From Pseudobdellovibrionaceae bacterium (GTDB taxonomy: Bacteria; Bdellovibrionota; Bdellovibrionia; Bdellovibrionales; Bdellovibrionaceae): a DNA stretch of 64,000 nt. The stretch covers positions 186,001 through 250,000 of the forward strand of contig JAHBUW010000002.1 of the NCBI GenBank assembly GCA_019637875.1, read 5' to 3'. The position numbers and the translations under genes were made by a program. Positions 47,574 to 55,578 of the stretch are shown here, one piece after another (position 1 is the stretch's first letter; each line of letters begins with the position of its first letter). The notes under the pieces are model-generated. The model made no database searches, was not told where the DNA came from, and saw only the letters and a list, made by a program, of their open reading frames with translations.

Positions 47574-48571
47574 CGGGCGGAAGCGGTTTCTTGGGTGCGT
47601 GGGTGATCCGTCGCCTCCTGAATGATGGGCATCAAGTTCGCGTGCTGGTCCGTCCCACCAGCGACCGCAGTGAACTCGCCGGTTTGGACTGTGAATACGT
47701 CTATGGTGACGTCACCGATCTGAACTCGCTGCGCGCCGCCTGCGAAGGGCAGAACGCCGTATTTCACTTGGCGGGATTGATCGCCTACAAACGCAGCCAA
47801 CGGGCCGCGATGGAAAAAATCAACGTCGACGGCACCGCGAACGTCATCACCGCGGTCGAAGAAAAAGGCGTGCAACGACTGGTGCACCTCAGCTCGGTCG
47901 TCGCCGTTGGCGCGGGCTATACACCCGAACAGGTTTTGAATGAAGACTCCCCCTACAATGTCGCGCAACTTGATATGGGTTACTTCGAGACCAAACGTAA
48001 AGCCGAAGAACTCGTTCGCGAAGCGGTCAAACGCGGGCGCATCGATGCCGTCATGCTGAATCCCTCGACGATCTATGGTCCCGGCGACGCCCGCAAAGGC
48101 AGCCGCAAGAATCAGCTGAAAGTCGCGCAAGGGAAGATGAAGTTCTATACTTCGGGTGGCGTGAACGTGGTCCACGTAGAAAACTGCGTGGACGGAATCG
48201 TTCGCGGTTGGCTGAACGGTCGTTCGGGCGAACGCTACATCCTGTGCGGCCAGAATATGACCATCAAACAGCTTTTCGAAATCATCGCCGAGTGTGCGGG
48301 CGTCCCTGCGCCGAAGCTGCGCCTTCCCGATTGGTTACTGCATGTCGTGGGTTTCACCGGCGACACCTTGACCGCCATGGGATACCCCATCGGCGTCAGT
48401 CGCGAAAATGCATACACCGCGACGATGTACCACTATTTCGACAGCGCGAAAGCGCAGCGCGAGCTCGGCTTCGTGCCGGGCGATTCCCGCCGGGCCATCG
48501 AAGACAGCGTGCGCTGGAGTCGCGAACACGGACTCCTGGGCCGAATGCCGAACCTTGGGGCGAAAGCGTGA
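47555..48571 (+). CDS. NAD(P)-dependent reductase/epimerase (extended SDR, DFR-like)
   Basis: 338 residues. Rossmann motif TGGSGFLGAWVIRRLL, the VFHLAGLIAYKRS strand and an active-site Tyr-x-x-x-Lys in YFETKRKAEE. Resembles dihydroflavonol-reductase-like and HpnA-type proteins, whose substrates range from sugars to lipids. GAGGG lies seven bases before the ATG; the longer frame upstream runs through the PAP2 gene. Overlaps mtgA by four bases (GTGA). Confidence 0.9.
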   Translation: MAQILVTGGSGFLGAWVIRRLLNDGHQVRVLVRPTSDRSELAGLDCEYVYGDVTDLNSLRAACEGQNAVFHLAGLIAYKRSQRAAMEKINVDGTANVITAVEEKGVQRLVHLSSVVAVGAGYTPEQVLNEDSPYNVAQLDMGYFETKRKAEELVREAVKRGRIDAVMLNPSTIYGPGDARKGSRKNQLKVAQGKMKFYTSGGVNVVHVENCVDGIVRGWLNGRSGERYILCGQNMTIKQLFEIIAECAGVPAPKLRLPDWLLHVVGFTGDTLTAMGYPIGVSRENAYTATMYHYFDSAKAQRELGFVPGDSRRAIEDSVRWSREHGLLGRMPNLGAKA

Positions 48572-49524
48572 CCGAGTCCAAGCCCCGCCTCTTTTGGCTG
48601 CGCCAGATGCTGAAGGGCCTTTTTCTATTCTTGGCCTTTTTGGCGACGTTCTTCCTGTTCCTCGCCGTCATTGTCATGAGCCAAATTCCCTCGCGCGAGG
48701 CCATTCGTGGCTGCATGACCACCGTCCTGTTCGAGGTCGAACTCTGTCCCGGCGGCAAAGATTATGTACCACTCAAAAAAATCTCGAAACACCTGCAACA
48801 GGCCGTGATCGTCACGGAGGATTCCGCCTTCTACGACCACCGTGGTTTCGACTTCATGGAGATCCAACGCAGCTTCGAAAAGAATCTCGAGCAGGGCCGC
48901 TTCGCCCGCGGCGGATCGACGATCTCGCAACAGCTGGCGAAAAATCTTTTTCTGTCCTCCGAAAAATCTCTCCAACGGAAGATGATGGAAGCGGTCATCA
49001 CCGTGCAGCTCGAGAAGCACCTCTCGAAAAACGAGATTCTGGAGCGCTACCTGAACGTCGTTCAATTCGGACCCAAGATTTACGGCGTAAAAGAGGCCGC
49101 GCAGTTTTATTTCAAAAAATCTCCCGCCGATCTCGACCTGATCGAGTCCGCGTGGCTCGCCTTCCTGCTCCCCAGCCCGGATAAGTACTCGGTGTCATTT
49201 TTCAAGAAACAACTCACGCCCTTCGCGCGCAAACGCCTGCGCCAGATCGTGACCAATATGTACCGCTTCCACCGTGCGACCGAAGATCAGTACCGTTTGG
49301 CACTGGGACGTTTGGATCACTTCTTGGTGGGCGGAGCCGCCGTCGATATTCCCGACGGTCTGGATCTCGACGCGCCCGAGGATGACGGCGGTCTTGACTT
49401 CTTACCCGAGGACGAACTGCAGCCCATCCCGGGCGAGATGGCCCCGCCGCCCGAAATCGAAGTCCCTGATCCCCAGGCGACACCGCCCGAAAGCGACTTC
49501 GAATCCGAAGATCTCACTCTTTAA
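48568..49524 (+). CDS. mtgA: Monofunctional peptidoglycan transglycosylase (GT51)
   Basis: 318 residues from a GTG that overlaps the previous stop. One membrane helix (GLFLFLAFLATFFLFLAVIV) and a GT51 domain: catalytic Glu in IVTEDSAFYDHRGFD, then RGGSTISQQLAKNLFLSSEK, a second Glu in KNEILERYLNVVQFG. No transpeptidase domain. The C-terminal 70 residues are an acidic, Pro-rich tail (LDAPEDDGGLDFLPEDELQP) not seen in E. coli MtgA. Confidence 0.93.
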   Translation: MTESKPRLFWLRQMLKGLFLFLAFLATFFLFLAVIVMSQIPSREAIRGCMTTVLFEVELCPGGKDYVPLKKISKHLQQAVIVTEDSAFYDHRGFDFMEIQRSFEKNLEQGRFARGGSTISQQLAKNLFLSSEKSLQRKMMEAVITVQLEKHLSKNEILERYLNVVQFGPKIYGVKEAAQFYFKKSPADLDLIESAWLAFLLPSPDKYSVSFFKKQLTPFARKRLRQIVTNMYRFHRATEDQYRLALGRLDHFLVGGAAVDIPDGLDLDAPEDDGGLDFLPEDELQPIPGEMAPPPEIEVPDPQATPPESDFESEDLTL

Positions 49525-49526
49525 AA

Positions 49527-49553
49527 ATGAAAAGGCCGGCGTTCCCACCGGCC
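49527..49553 (-). terminator. Terminator of the HbpS-like gene
   Basis: GGCCGG (49534-49539) and CCGGCC (49548-49553) form a six-base stem; on the minus strand TTTTCATTTTT follows. It lies 33 bases after the stop of the HbpS-like gene and three bases past mtgA. Confidence 0.7.
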
Positions 49554-49585
49554 ACGAAACCGCAAAACGGACCTCGGTCTCTCGA

Positions 49586-50323
49586 TTACTTTTTCAGCGA
49601 ACGCGAAGCGGGCAATGTCGACGCGAGTTCGACCTCTTTACCGCCGCAAGCGGGATGACCGAAGCCGGCGGCGCTTTTTCCGTCTTTGATGTCATAGATG
49701 ATGTTGTCGTTCATCTGCGGGCTCACACCGGCCGGAACGTAGTCCAACTCCAGCGTATTGCGCAGGCGCCAAGCAATGGCGTGGTCCGCACACGAGGTGT
49801 CACCACTAACGCCCAGGGCACCGACGATTTCACCTTTCGCATTGTAAAGGGCCAAACCCCCGCCGAAGACATTCACGCCGCCGACTTTTTCGCCGACCAT
49901 GGGGTCTTTATTCGAACCATAGCGAGCCGCATCGCCTTTGTAAGCGACTTGAGTGTTCACGGGATTCGACTCCTGCAGTCCGAAGAGGCTACCGCCGGGC
50001 TGAACCGCCGAATACAGATTCGCGGTGGAAAGCGACAGACCCTTCAAGCTGAACGCGTTTGCCGTATTGGCTTTCTGCGCTGAAATCACGCGGCTACCCA
50101 GCCATTGCGAGTCGACCTTTTCACCGGTGTAAGCGATCATGCACACGTTCCCTTGGCGGTCCACCAACGTGCCCCACATCTCCAGATTCAAGCCACCGTT
50201 GTCCGCTTGGCGGGCCGAGACCAGCGCCTTTTTGAAAGAGTCGTAAGAAGGCAAGCCTTCACATTTCGCGTGGGCCGCGCCCGCCGCTAAAACCGATACC
50301 ATCAGGGCGACAAGTTGTTTCAT
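49586..50323 (-). CDS. Exported HbpS/GlcG-family protein
   Basis: 245 residues. Signal peptide MKQLVALMVSVLAAGAAHAK. The HbpS-like domain is seen in GGLALYNAKGEIVGALGVSG followed by DTSCADHAIAWRLRN. Some members bind haem, but the ligands differ between groups and I cannot confirm it here. The ATG at 50323 has AGGAG nine bases upstream; an ATG at 50344 lies before that site. Divergent from marR across a shared operator. Confidence 0.85.
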   Translation of the reverse strand: MKQLVALMVSVLAAGAAHAKCEGLPSYDSFKKALVSARQADNGGLNLEMWGTLVDRQGNVCMIAYTGEKVDSQWLGSRVISAQKANTANAFSLKGLSLSTANLYSAVQPGGSLFGLQESNPVNTQVAYKGDAARYGSNKDPMVGEKVGGVNVFGGGLALYNAKGEIVGALGVSGDTSCADHAIAWRLRNTLELDYVPAGVSPQMNDNIIYDIKDGKSAAGFGHPACGGKEVELASTLPASRSLKK

Positions 50324-50381
50324 TTTAAAATTCTCCTGTTTCATTTCGGCTCCGGAGAGATTTCCGGGTTGCCTTTATTTT

Positions 50382-50416
50382 TATAAGCATGCTTATATAG
50401 TATCAGCATGCTTATA
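50382..50416. promoter_or_regulatory. Double palindromic MarR operator
   Basis: A perfect 16-base palindrome TATAAGCATGCTTATA (50382-50397) is followed by a second AGCATGCTTATA (50405-50416). The two AGCATGCT cores are 19 bases apart, about two helical turns. They lie between the divergent HbpS-like and marR genes, ending 13 bases before the marR start, where MarR dimers usually bind. Confidence 0.75.
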
Positions 50417-50429
50417 GAAAGAGGGTCCC

Positions 50430-50867
50430 GTGCGTTTTGAAGAAACAACAGGCCTCAGCGACATTCTGAAGAAAACCGAACTGGCGATGCGCTTTTGCAT
50501 CGATCTGGGATTGGCGCCGTTGAAGATGACCTTCAGCCAATATCAAGTCCTGTCCTGTCTTGAGGTTTCGAAGAATCTGACCAATGCCGACCTGGCCCGC
50601 AAGTCGCAGGTCACCCCCCAGACGATGATCCGCATTCTACAGAACCTGGAACGGGATGGATTCATCCGCAAATGCGCCCCGACCGAAAACAAACTCAAAA
50701 TCGAAATGGAACTGACCCCGCGCGGTCTGAAAGCCATCTGCGACGCACATATCGTTGTGAACGAAATCGAACTGAAAGCCCTCAAAGGGCTCGGGAAAAA
50801 AGAAAGGGCCGCTTTTCAAGCGACCCTCGAACACTGCTTGGGAAATCTGCTCAAAGGTAAGGGCTAA
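50430..50867 (+). CDS. MarR-family transcription regulator
   Basis: 145 residues, GTG start with GAGGG close upstream. The winged helix is clear (KNLTNADLARKSQVTPQTMI recognition helix, then RDGFIRKCAPTENKLKIEME wing). The ligand is unknown. Likely represses itself and the divergent HbpS-like gene through the double palindrome. Confidence 0.9.
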   Translation: MRFEETTGLSDILKKTELAMRFCIDLGLAPLKMTFSQYQVLSCLEVSKNLTNADLARKSQVTPQTMIRILQNLERDGFIRKCAPTENKLKIEMELTPRGLKAICDAHIVVNEIELKALKGLGKKERAAFQATLEHCLGNLLKGKG

Positions 50868-50871
50868 GCCC

Positions 50872-51642
50872 CTACTGCTGCAGCCGACGGGTCATGCGGC
50901 GAATCGACACCCGGGTCAAAACCACGGCCAGGATCACCAAAATTCCGGCATGTGCGACCATCATCACATTCCATTGATCCAGCGCCATGCCCCGCACCAG
51001 CGTCGTGACGTGAGTGAGCGGCAGCAAATAGCTGAGCATCCGAAACGCCGGATGAAGTTCATCCACCGGGAAGTAGGTGCCCGCGAACAACGACATGGGC
51101 ACGATCAGACCCGAAGTCGGGTAGATGATCTGATCGTAGTTCCGCACCAAAGAGGTCACGATCATTCCCACGCACGAAAAAATCCAGGCGTTCAAGAACA
51201 GGACCGGCAAAGACGCCACGGCCCCCAACGACTGCCCCAGTCCGAAAAACTGACCGACCAGCAAAATCGCGAGCGCGCTCAGAATCCCTTTCGAAGCCCC
51301 CCAGAATAGATCGCCCACGATCAATTCCGGAATCGTGACGGGCGACAACATCTGCGCCGAATAGACTTTCGAGTAGGACAGCTTCGAGAAGTTACCGTAG
51401 GTTCCCTCGAAGAACGCGACCATCATGGTGCTCGAACACAGTAGACCCGGAAAAAAGAACTCGGCATACGAAACGCCGCCCATGGTTTTCACGTAAGCGC
51501 CCAAACCGAACCCCAAAGCCGCCAGCATGAAAACGGGTTCCAAGATCACCCAGAACACCGATACCAGCCAGGTACGCTTGAAGATGATGTAGTTGCGGTA
51601 CCAGACCCGCATCGCCTGAATGAAGATCAGCTGATTTTTCAC
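50872..51642 (-). CDS. ABC-2 type permease, NodJ-like
   Basis: 256 residues with six membrane helices. Matches the NodJ group of ABC-2 permeases (FFFPGLLCSSTMMVAFFEGT, YPTSGLIVPMSLFAGTYFPV, LPLTHVTTLVRGMALDQWN). NodIJ exports lipo-oligosaccharides in rhizobia; in other bacteria substrates are mostly unknown lipids or glycans. Four-base overlap with the ATPase gene. Confidence 0.9.
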   Translation of the reverse strand: MKNQLIFIQAMRVWYRNYIIFKRTWLVSVFWVILEPVFMLAALGFGLGAYVKTMGGVSYAEFFFPGLLCSSTMMVAFFEGTYGNFSKLSYSKVYSAQMLSPVTIPELIVGDLFWGASKGILSALAILLVGQFFGLGQSLGAVASLPVLFLNAWIFSCVGMIVTSLVRNYDQIIYPTSGLIVPMSLFAGTYFPVDELHPAFRMLSYLLPLTHVTTLVRGMALDQWNVMMVAHAGILVILAVVLTRVSIRRMTRRLQQ

Positions 51643-52577
51643 TGATCCCCCTCGGCCGCGTTCGAAAGGTCGTGTCCGGCCAGGCTCAAGAAGACGTCGC
51701 TTAAGTTCGTCTTACGAAGCGCGATCCGACGCGATTTGATCTGCCCAATCAACTCACGCGCACCCGACTCGTTGTTGAAAGGAACGTAAACCTGATCCCC
51801 GACGACGAAGTAGCGCAGCTTCTTCTCTTTCAGGCGATTCAAGAAATAGCCGATCTCGCTGGAAGCCGCTTCGAATTCCACCATCTCGGTGCCCAGGTGT
51901 TTTTCGATCAGTTCGCGCGGCGAGCCCACCGCCAGAATCTGCCCACGGTTCACGAAAGCCAGGCGATCGCAAAGCGATTCGGCCTCTTCCATATAATGCG
52001 TGGTCAAGATCAAGGTCTTCTTCTGCTCTTTGATTTTCTGCAGGAAGCTCCACATCCAGATGCGCACCTGCGGATCCAGACCCACGGTGGGCTCATCCAG
52101 AATCAAGAGTTCGGGATGGTTCATCAGACTGCGCGCGATGGCGAGACGGCGGCGAAAACCCCCGCTCAGATTTTCGACGCGCTCGTCGAGTTTTTCGTCG
52201 AGCCTCATCATCTTCAGCAAATCGAGCGCGCGACCATGTGCGGTCTTCCCGTCGATGCCGAAGTATTTCGAAAAGATCAGAAGGTTTTCAAGGACGGTCA
52301 GTTCCGCATCCAGGCCCTCGTCTTGGGGAACGACGCCGATGCGCGAACGGATCTCGCGACCCGCATCGCGAACGTTCATGCCGAGCACGAACAGTTCGCC
52401 GCTGGTGGGCTGGATATGCCCATAGATCATCTTGAGGGTTGTCGACTTGCCGGCCCCATTGGGGCCCAGCAATCCGAAACATTCCCCCGGTTGAACTTCA
52501 AAGCTGACTCCGTTCAGCGCTTTGAAGTCCCCGAAACTCTTCACGAGGCTTCTTGCCTCCAGAGCCAGACCGCTCAT
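51639..52577 (-). CDS. ABC transporter ATPase, NodI-like
   Basis: 312 residues. Walker A LLGPNGAGKSTTLKMIYG, signature NLSGGFRRRLAIARSLM, Walker B LLILDEPTVGLDP and switch His in LILTTHYMEEAE. The C-terminal extension of about 80 residues is typical of NodI/DrrA-type exporters. Shares one base with the typA stop (TAATG), so it is translationally coupled to it. Confidence 0.93.
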   Translation of the reverse strand: MSGLALEARSLVKSFGDFKALNGVSFEVQPGECFGLLGPNGAGKSTTLKMIYGHIQPTSGELFVLGMNVRDAGREIRSRIGVVPQDEGLDAELTVLENLLIFSKYFGIDGKTAHGRALDLLKMMRLDEKLDERVENLSGGFRRRLAIARSLMNHPELLILDEPTVGLDPQVRIWMWSFLQKIKEQKKTLILTTHYMEEAESLCDRLAFVNRGQILAVGSPRELIEKHLGTEMVEFEAASSEIGYFLNRLKEKKLRYFVVGDQVYVPFNNESGARELIGQIKSRRIALRKTNLSDVFLSLAGHDLSNAAEGDQ

Positions 52578-54397
52578 TACTCGGCCGTCGCCTTTTTGCG
52601 ACGTTTATGCGGATCGAGTTCACGGCAACGAATACGGATGTTGTTCGGCGTGACCTCGATGAGTTCGTCATCCGAAACCCACTCGATCGCCTGCTCCAGC
52701 GTCATCGGCTTCACGGGAACCAACGTCAACTTCTCGTCCGCGCCCGAAGCACGAACGTTCGTCAGTTTTTTCTCGCGAACGATGTTCACTTCGAGATCGT
52801 TTTCTTTCGCGTGCTCACCGACGACCATACCTTGGTAGGTCTCGACACCGGGAAGGACCAACATCTTACCGCGCTCTTGCAAGTTGAAGATCGCGTAGGT
52901 CGTGGTCACACCTTGACGATCCGAGATCATCGAGCCGTTGTTGCGGGCGACGATTTCACCGCGGAAATCATCCCAACCGTGGAACTGGGTATTCAGCAGA
53001 CCCGTACCGCGAGTGTCGGTCATGAATTCCGAACGGTAACCGATCAAACCGCGCGAAGGGATCAGGAACTCCAGACGCGTACGTCCCGAACCTTTCGACA
53101 TCATGTTCTGCATAACGCCCTTACGGATACCGAGCTTCTCGGTCACGACGCCGACATAGGCATCCGCCACGTCGATGATCGCCATTTCGAAGGGCTCTTT
53201 CTTCACACCATTTTCGGTCTTGAAGATGACCTGGGGTTTCGAAGCGCAAAGCTCGAAACCTTCACGACGCATTTGTTCGATCAAGACACCCAGCTGAAGC
53301 TCACCACGGCCGATGACCTTGAAGGCTTCGTTCGAATCCGTGCGCTCCATACGGATCGCGACGTTCGACAGCAGCTCGCGCTCCAGACGGTCCAAGATTT
53401 GGCGCGAAGTGACCTTCTTGCCTTCACGACCCGCAAAGGGTCCATCGTTGACCGAGAAGATCATGGCAACGGTGGGCTCTTCGACGCGGATCCGCGGCAA
53501 AGGCATGGGCTTTTCGATCGAGGTCAAAGTATCACCGATCTGGAAGTCTTCCATGCCCGCGACGATCGCGATATCCCCGGCACCGATCTCTTGGACCTGC
53601 ACGGGAGCCGCAACCTTGTACTGGAACAAAGCCGAAACTTTGAATTTCTTGTTTCCATCTTCTTGAGCGCAAATCAGCTCATCGCCGACTTTCACTTTAC
53701 CGGCGCGAACGCGGCCCACGGCCAGACGGCCGACAAAGCTCGAATACGAAAGGTTCGACACCATGATCTGCAGCGAGTCGATGTCATTGATTTGCGGCGG
53801 GGGGACTTCGTTGATGATTTTTTCGTAAAGAACTTCCAGCGAGTTGGTCCGCACGTTCGGATCCAAAGTCGCCATCCCCTCACGCGCGATCGCGTAGACG
53901 GGTTGGAAATCCAGTACCGTGTCCGGAGCATCCAGATCGATCATCAGATCGAAGACTTCGTTCAAAACTTCCTGATGGCGGGCATCCGAACGATCGATCT
54001 TGTTGATGCAGACGATGACTTTCAGTTTTTGTTCCAAAGCCTTACGCAGCACGAAGCGCGTTTGCGGGAGCGGTCCTTCCGAAGCGTCGCAAAGCAGGAT
54101 GGCGCCGTCGACCATGTTCAAGACGCGCTCGACCTCACCACCGAAGTCACTGTGCCCGGGGGTGTCGACGATATTGATCTTGTAGTCTTTGTAGATGAAG
54201 GAGGCGTTCTTCGCGGCGATGGTGATTCCGCGCTCGCGTTCAAGGTCCATGGAGTCCATCAGGCGTTCTTCGACCTGTTCGTTTTCGCGGAAAGTTCCCG
54301 CTTGTTTGATCAGGTGGTCGACGAGGGTCGTTTTACCGTGGTCGACGTGCGCGATAATGGCGATGTTACGAATTTTCTGGGGATCAACAATAGACAT
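52577..54397 (-). CDS. typA: Ribosome-associated GTPase TypA/BipA
   Basis: 606 residues, standard length. G-domain motifs: [14 protein letters not shown] (G1), [13 protein letters not shown] (G2), [12 protein letters not shown] (G3) and NKIDRSDAR (G4). EF-G-like domains follow and the C-terminal BipA domain carries [16 protein letters not shown]-like sequence ([19 protein letters not shown]). Helps 50S assembly at low temperature. Confidence 0.97.
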   Translation of the reverse strand: MSIVDPQKIRNIAIIAHVDHGKTTLVDHLIKQAGTFRENEQVEERLMDSMDLERERGITIAAKNASFIYKDYKINIVDTPGHSDFGGEVERVLNMVDGAILLCDASEGPLPQTRFVLRKALEQKLKVIVCINKIDRSDARHQEVLNEVFDLMIDLDAPDTVLDFQPVYAIAREGMATLDPNVRTNSLEVLYEKIINEVPPPQINDIDSLQIMVSNLSYSSFVGRLAVGRVRAGKVKVGDELICAQEDGNKKFKVSALFQYKVAAPVQVQEIGAGDIAIVAGMEDFQIGDTLTSIEKPMPLPRIRVEEPTVAMIFSVNDGPFAGREGKKVTSRQILDRLERELLSNVAIRMERTDSNEAFKVIGRGELQLGVLIEQMRREGFELCASKPQVIFKTENGVKKEPFEMAIIDVADAYVGVVTEKLGIRKGVMQNMMSKGSGRTRLEFLIPSRGLIGYRSEFMTDTRGTGLLNTQFHGWDDFRGEIVARNNGSMISDRQGVTTTYAIFNLQERGKMLVLPGVETYQGMVVGEHAKENDLEVNIVREKKLTNVRASGADEKLTLVPVKPMTLEQAIEWVSDDELIEVTPNNIRIRCRELDPHKRRKKATAE

Positions 54398-54453
54398 ACA
54401 GTTTCGGACTCACTTTCTGAAAACGGAATTCCAATTTAAAAAACTCAAAATTT

Positions 54454-55560
54454 TTAACCATGCCCGCCCATCAAGAACCCCTCGTTATCGGGGTTGACCT
54501 GATCGTCGATGGTCAATGATGCGAAAAAGGAGAGGGCCATATCAAGAAGCTGCGCCGTCGATGTGGCTTGAAAAACCTGTTTCCGAAATTGAGCGGCCCC
54601 AGGATAACCTGTCGCGAACCATGCGGCAAATTTCTTAAGCTGAATCTGAAGGATTCTTTCCGGACAGTGCGCGGCGAAACAGTCGTGGAGCTCCTGGAAT
54701 AGCTTTGCATAGTTCCGGGGCACCGGAATTCCATGACCACTCCGGGGCATCTTGACACTCTCATGACCTGAAAGCTGCGTCAGGGCGTCCTGAAAGATAT
54801 AGGGGTTCTTTAAAGCCCCCCGTCCAATCATCACCCCGTCACACCCGCTTTCGGTCAGGCGTTTCACGGCTTGTCCCGAGGTCACGATGTCGCCATTCCC
54901 GATGATCGGTAGTTTCGCCCCGGCCTTGACCTCACGGATGAAATCCCAGTCGGCAAAGCCCGTATAGCCTTGGGCACGAGTGCGACCGTGGATCGCCATC
55001 CAGGTTATGCCTTCGTTCGCGGCGATGTGGGCGATTTCCAGGGCGTTGCGCATATTTGCGTCCCAGCCGGTGCGAACCTTGATGGTCACCGGAATAGAAA
55101 CGGCGGCCACGACCTGACGGAGCATTTCCGCCATCAAGAGCGGCTCTTTCATCATCGCCGAGCCGGCTCCCTTTTTGACGACCTTGGGGACGGGACAGCC
55201 AAAATTGAGGTCGACGAAGTCCGCCCCCCGCTCTTCAACGATCTTCGCGGCGGCCGCAACCTGTGCGGGCTCTTCGCCGAAAAGCTGAATCCCGATAGGG
55301 TGTTGAGTCTCGTCGAAGCTCATCAAATCGAAGGTCTTTTGCGACTCGTACTGAATCCCCGCCGCCGAGACGAGCTCCGTGATCACGACGCTGGAGCCCC
55401 GGGCCTTCATGAAGCTGCGAAAGCCGTGGTCCGTAATTCCCGCCATGGGGGCCAAAATGAAGGGGTTCGCACGCAGCGCCGCGAGAATATCCGCACGCGG
55501 AGCGCGACCCGAGTTCGCATGTGGAATGGGTTGGGGACTTTGGGATTCCGCGTAGGCCAT
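54454..55560 (-). CDS. dusB: tRNA-dihydrouridine synthase B
   Basis: 368 residues. FMN TIM-barrel with [20 protein letters not shown], catalytic Cys in [30 protein letters not shown] and [17 protein letters not shown]. Reduces uridines in the D-loop. An N-terminal extension of about 25 residues is less conserved; a later start cannot be excluded. 18 bases after the fibre gene. Confidence 0.95.
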   Translation of the reverse strand: MAYAESQSPQPIPHANSGRAPRADILAALRANPFILAPMAGITDHGFRSFMKARGSSVVITELVSAAGIQYESQKTFDLMSFDETQHPIGIQLFGEEPAQVAAAAKIVEERGADFVDLNFGCPVPKVVKKGAGSAMMKEPLLMAEMLRQVVAAVSIPVTIKVRTGWDANMRNALEIAHIAANEGITWMAIHGRTRAQGYTGFADWDFIREVKAGAKLPIIGNGDIVTSGQAVKRLTESGCDGVMIGRGALKNPYIFQDALTQLSGHESVKMPRSGHGIPVPRNYAKLFQELHDCFAAHCPERILQIQLKKFAAWFATGYPGAAQFRKQVFQATSTAQLLDMALSFFASLTIDDQVNPDNEGFLMGGHG

Positions 55561-55578
55561 GAAGGCCCAAGGATTGCC

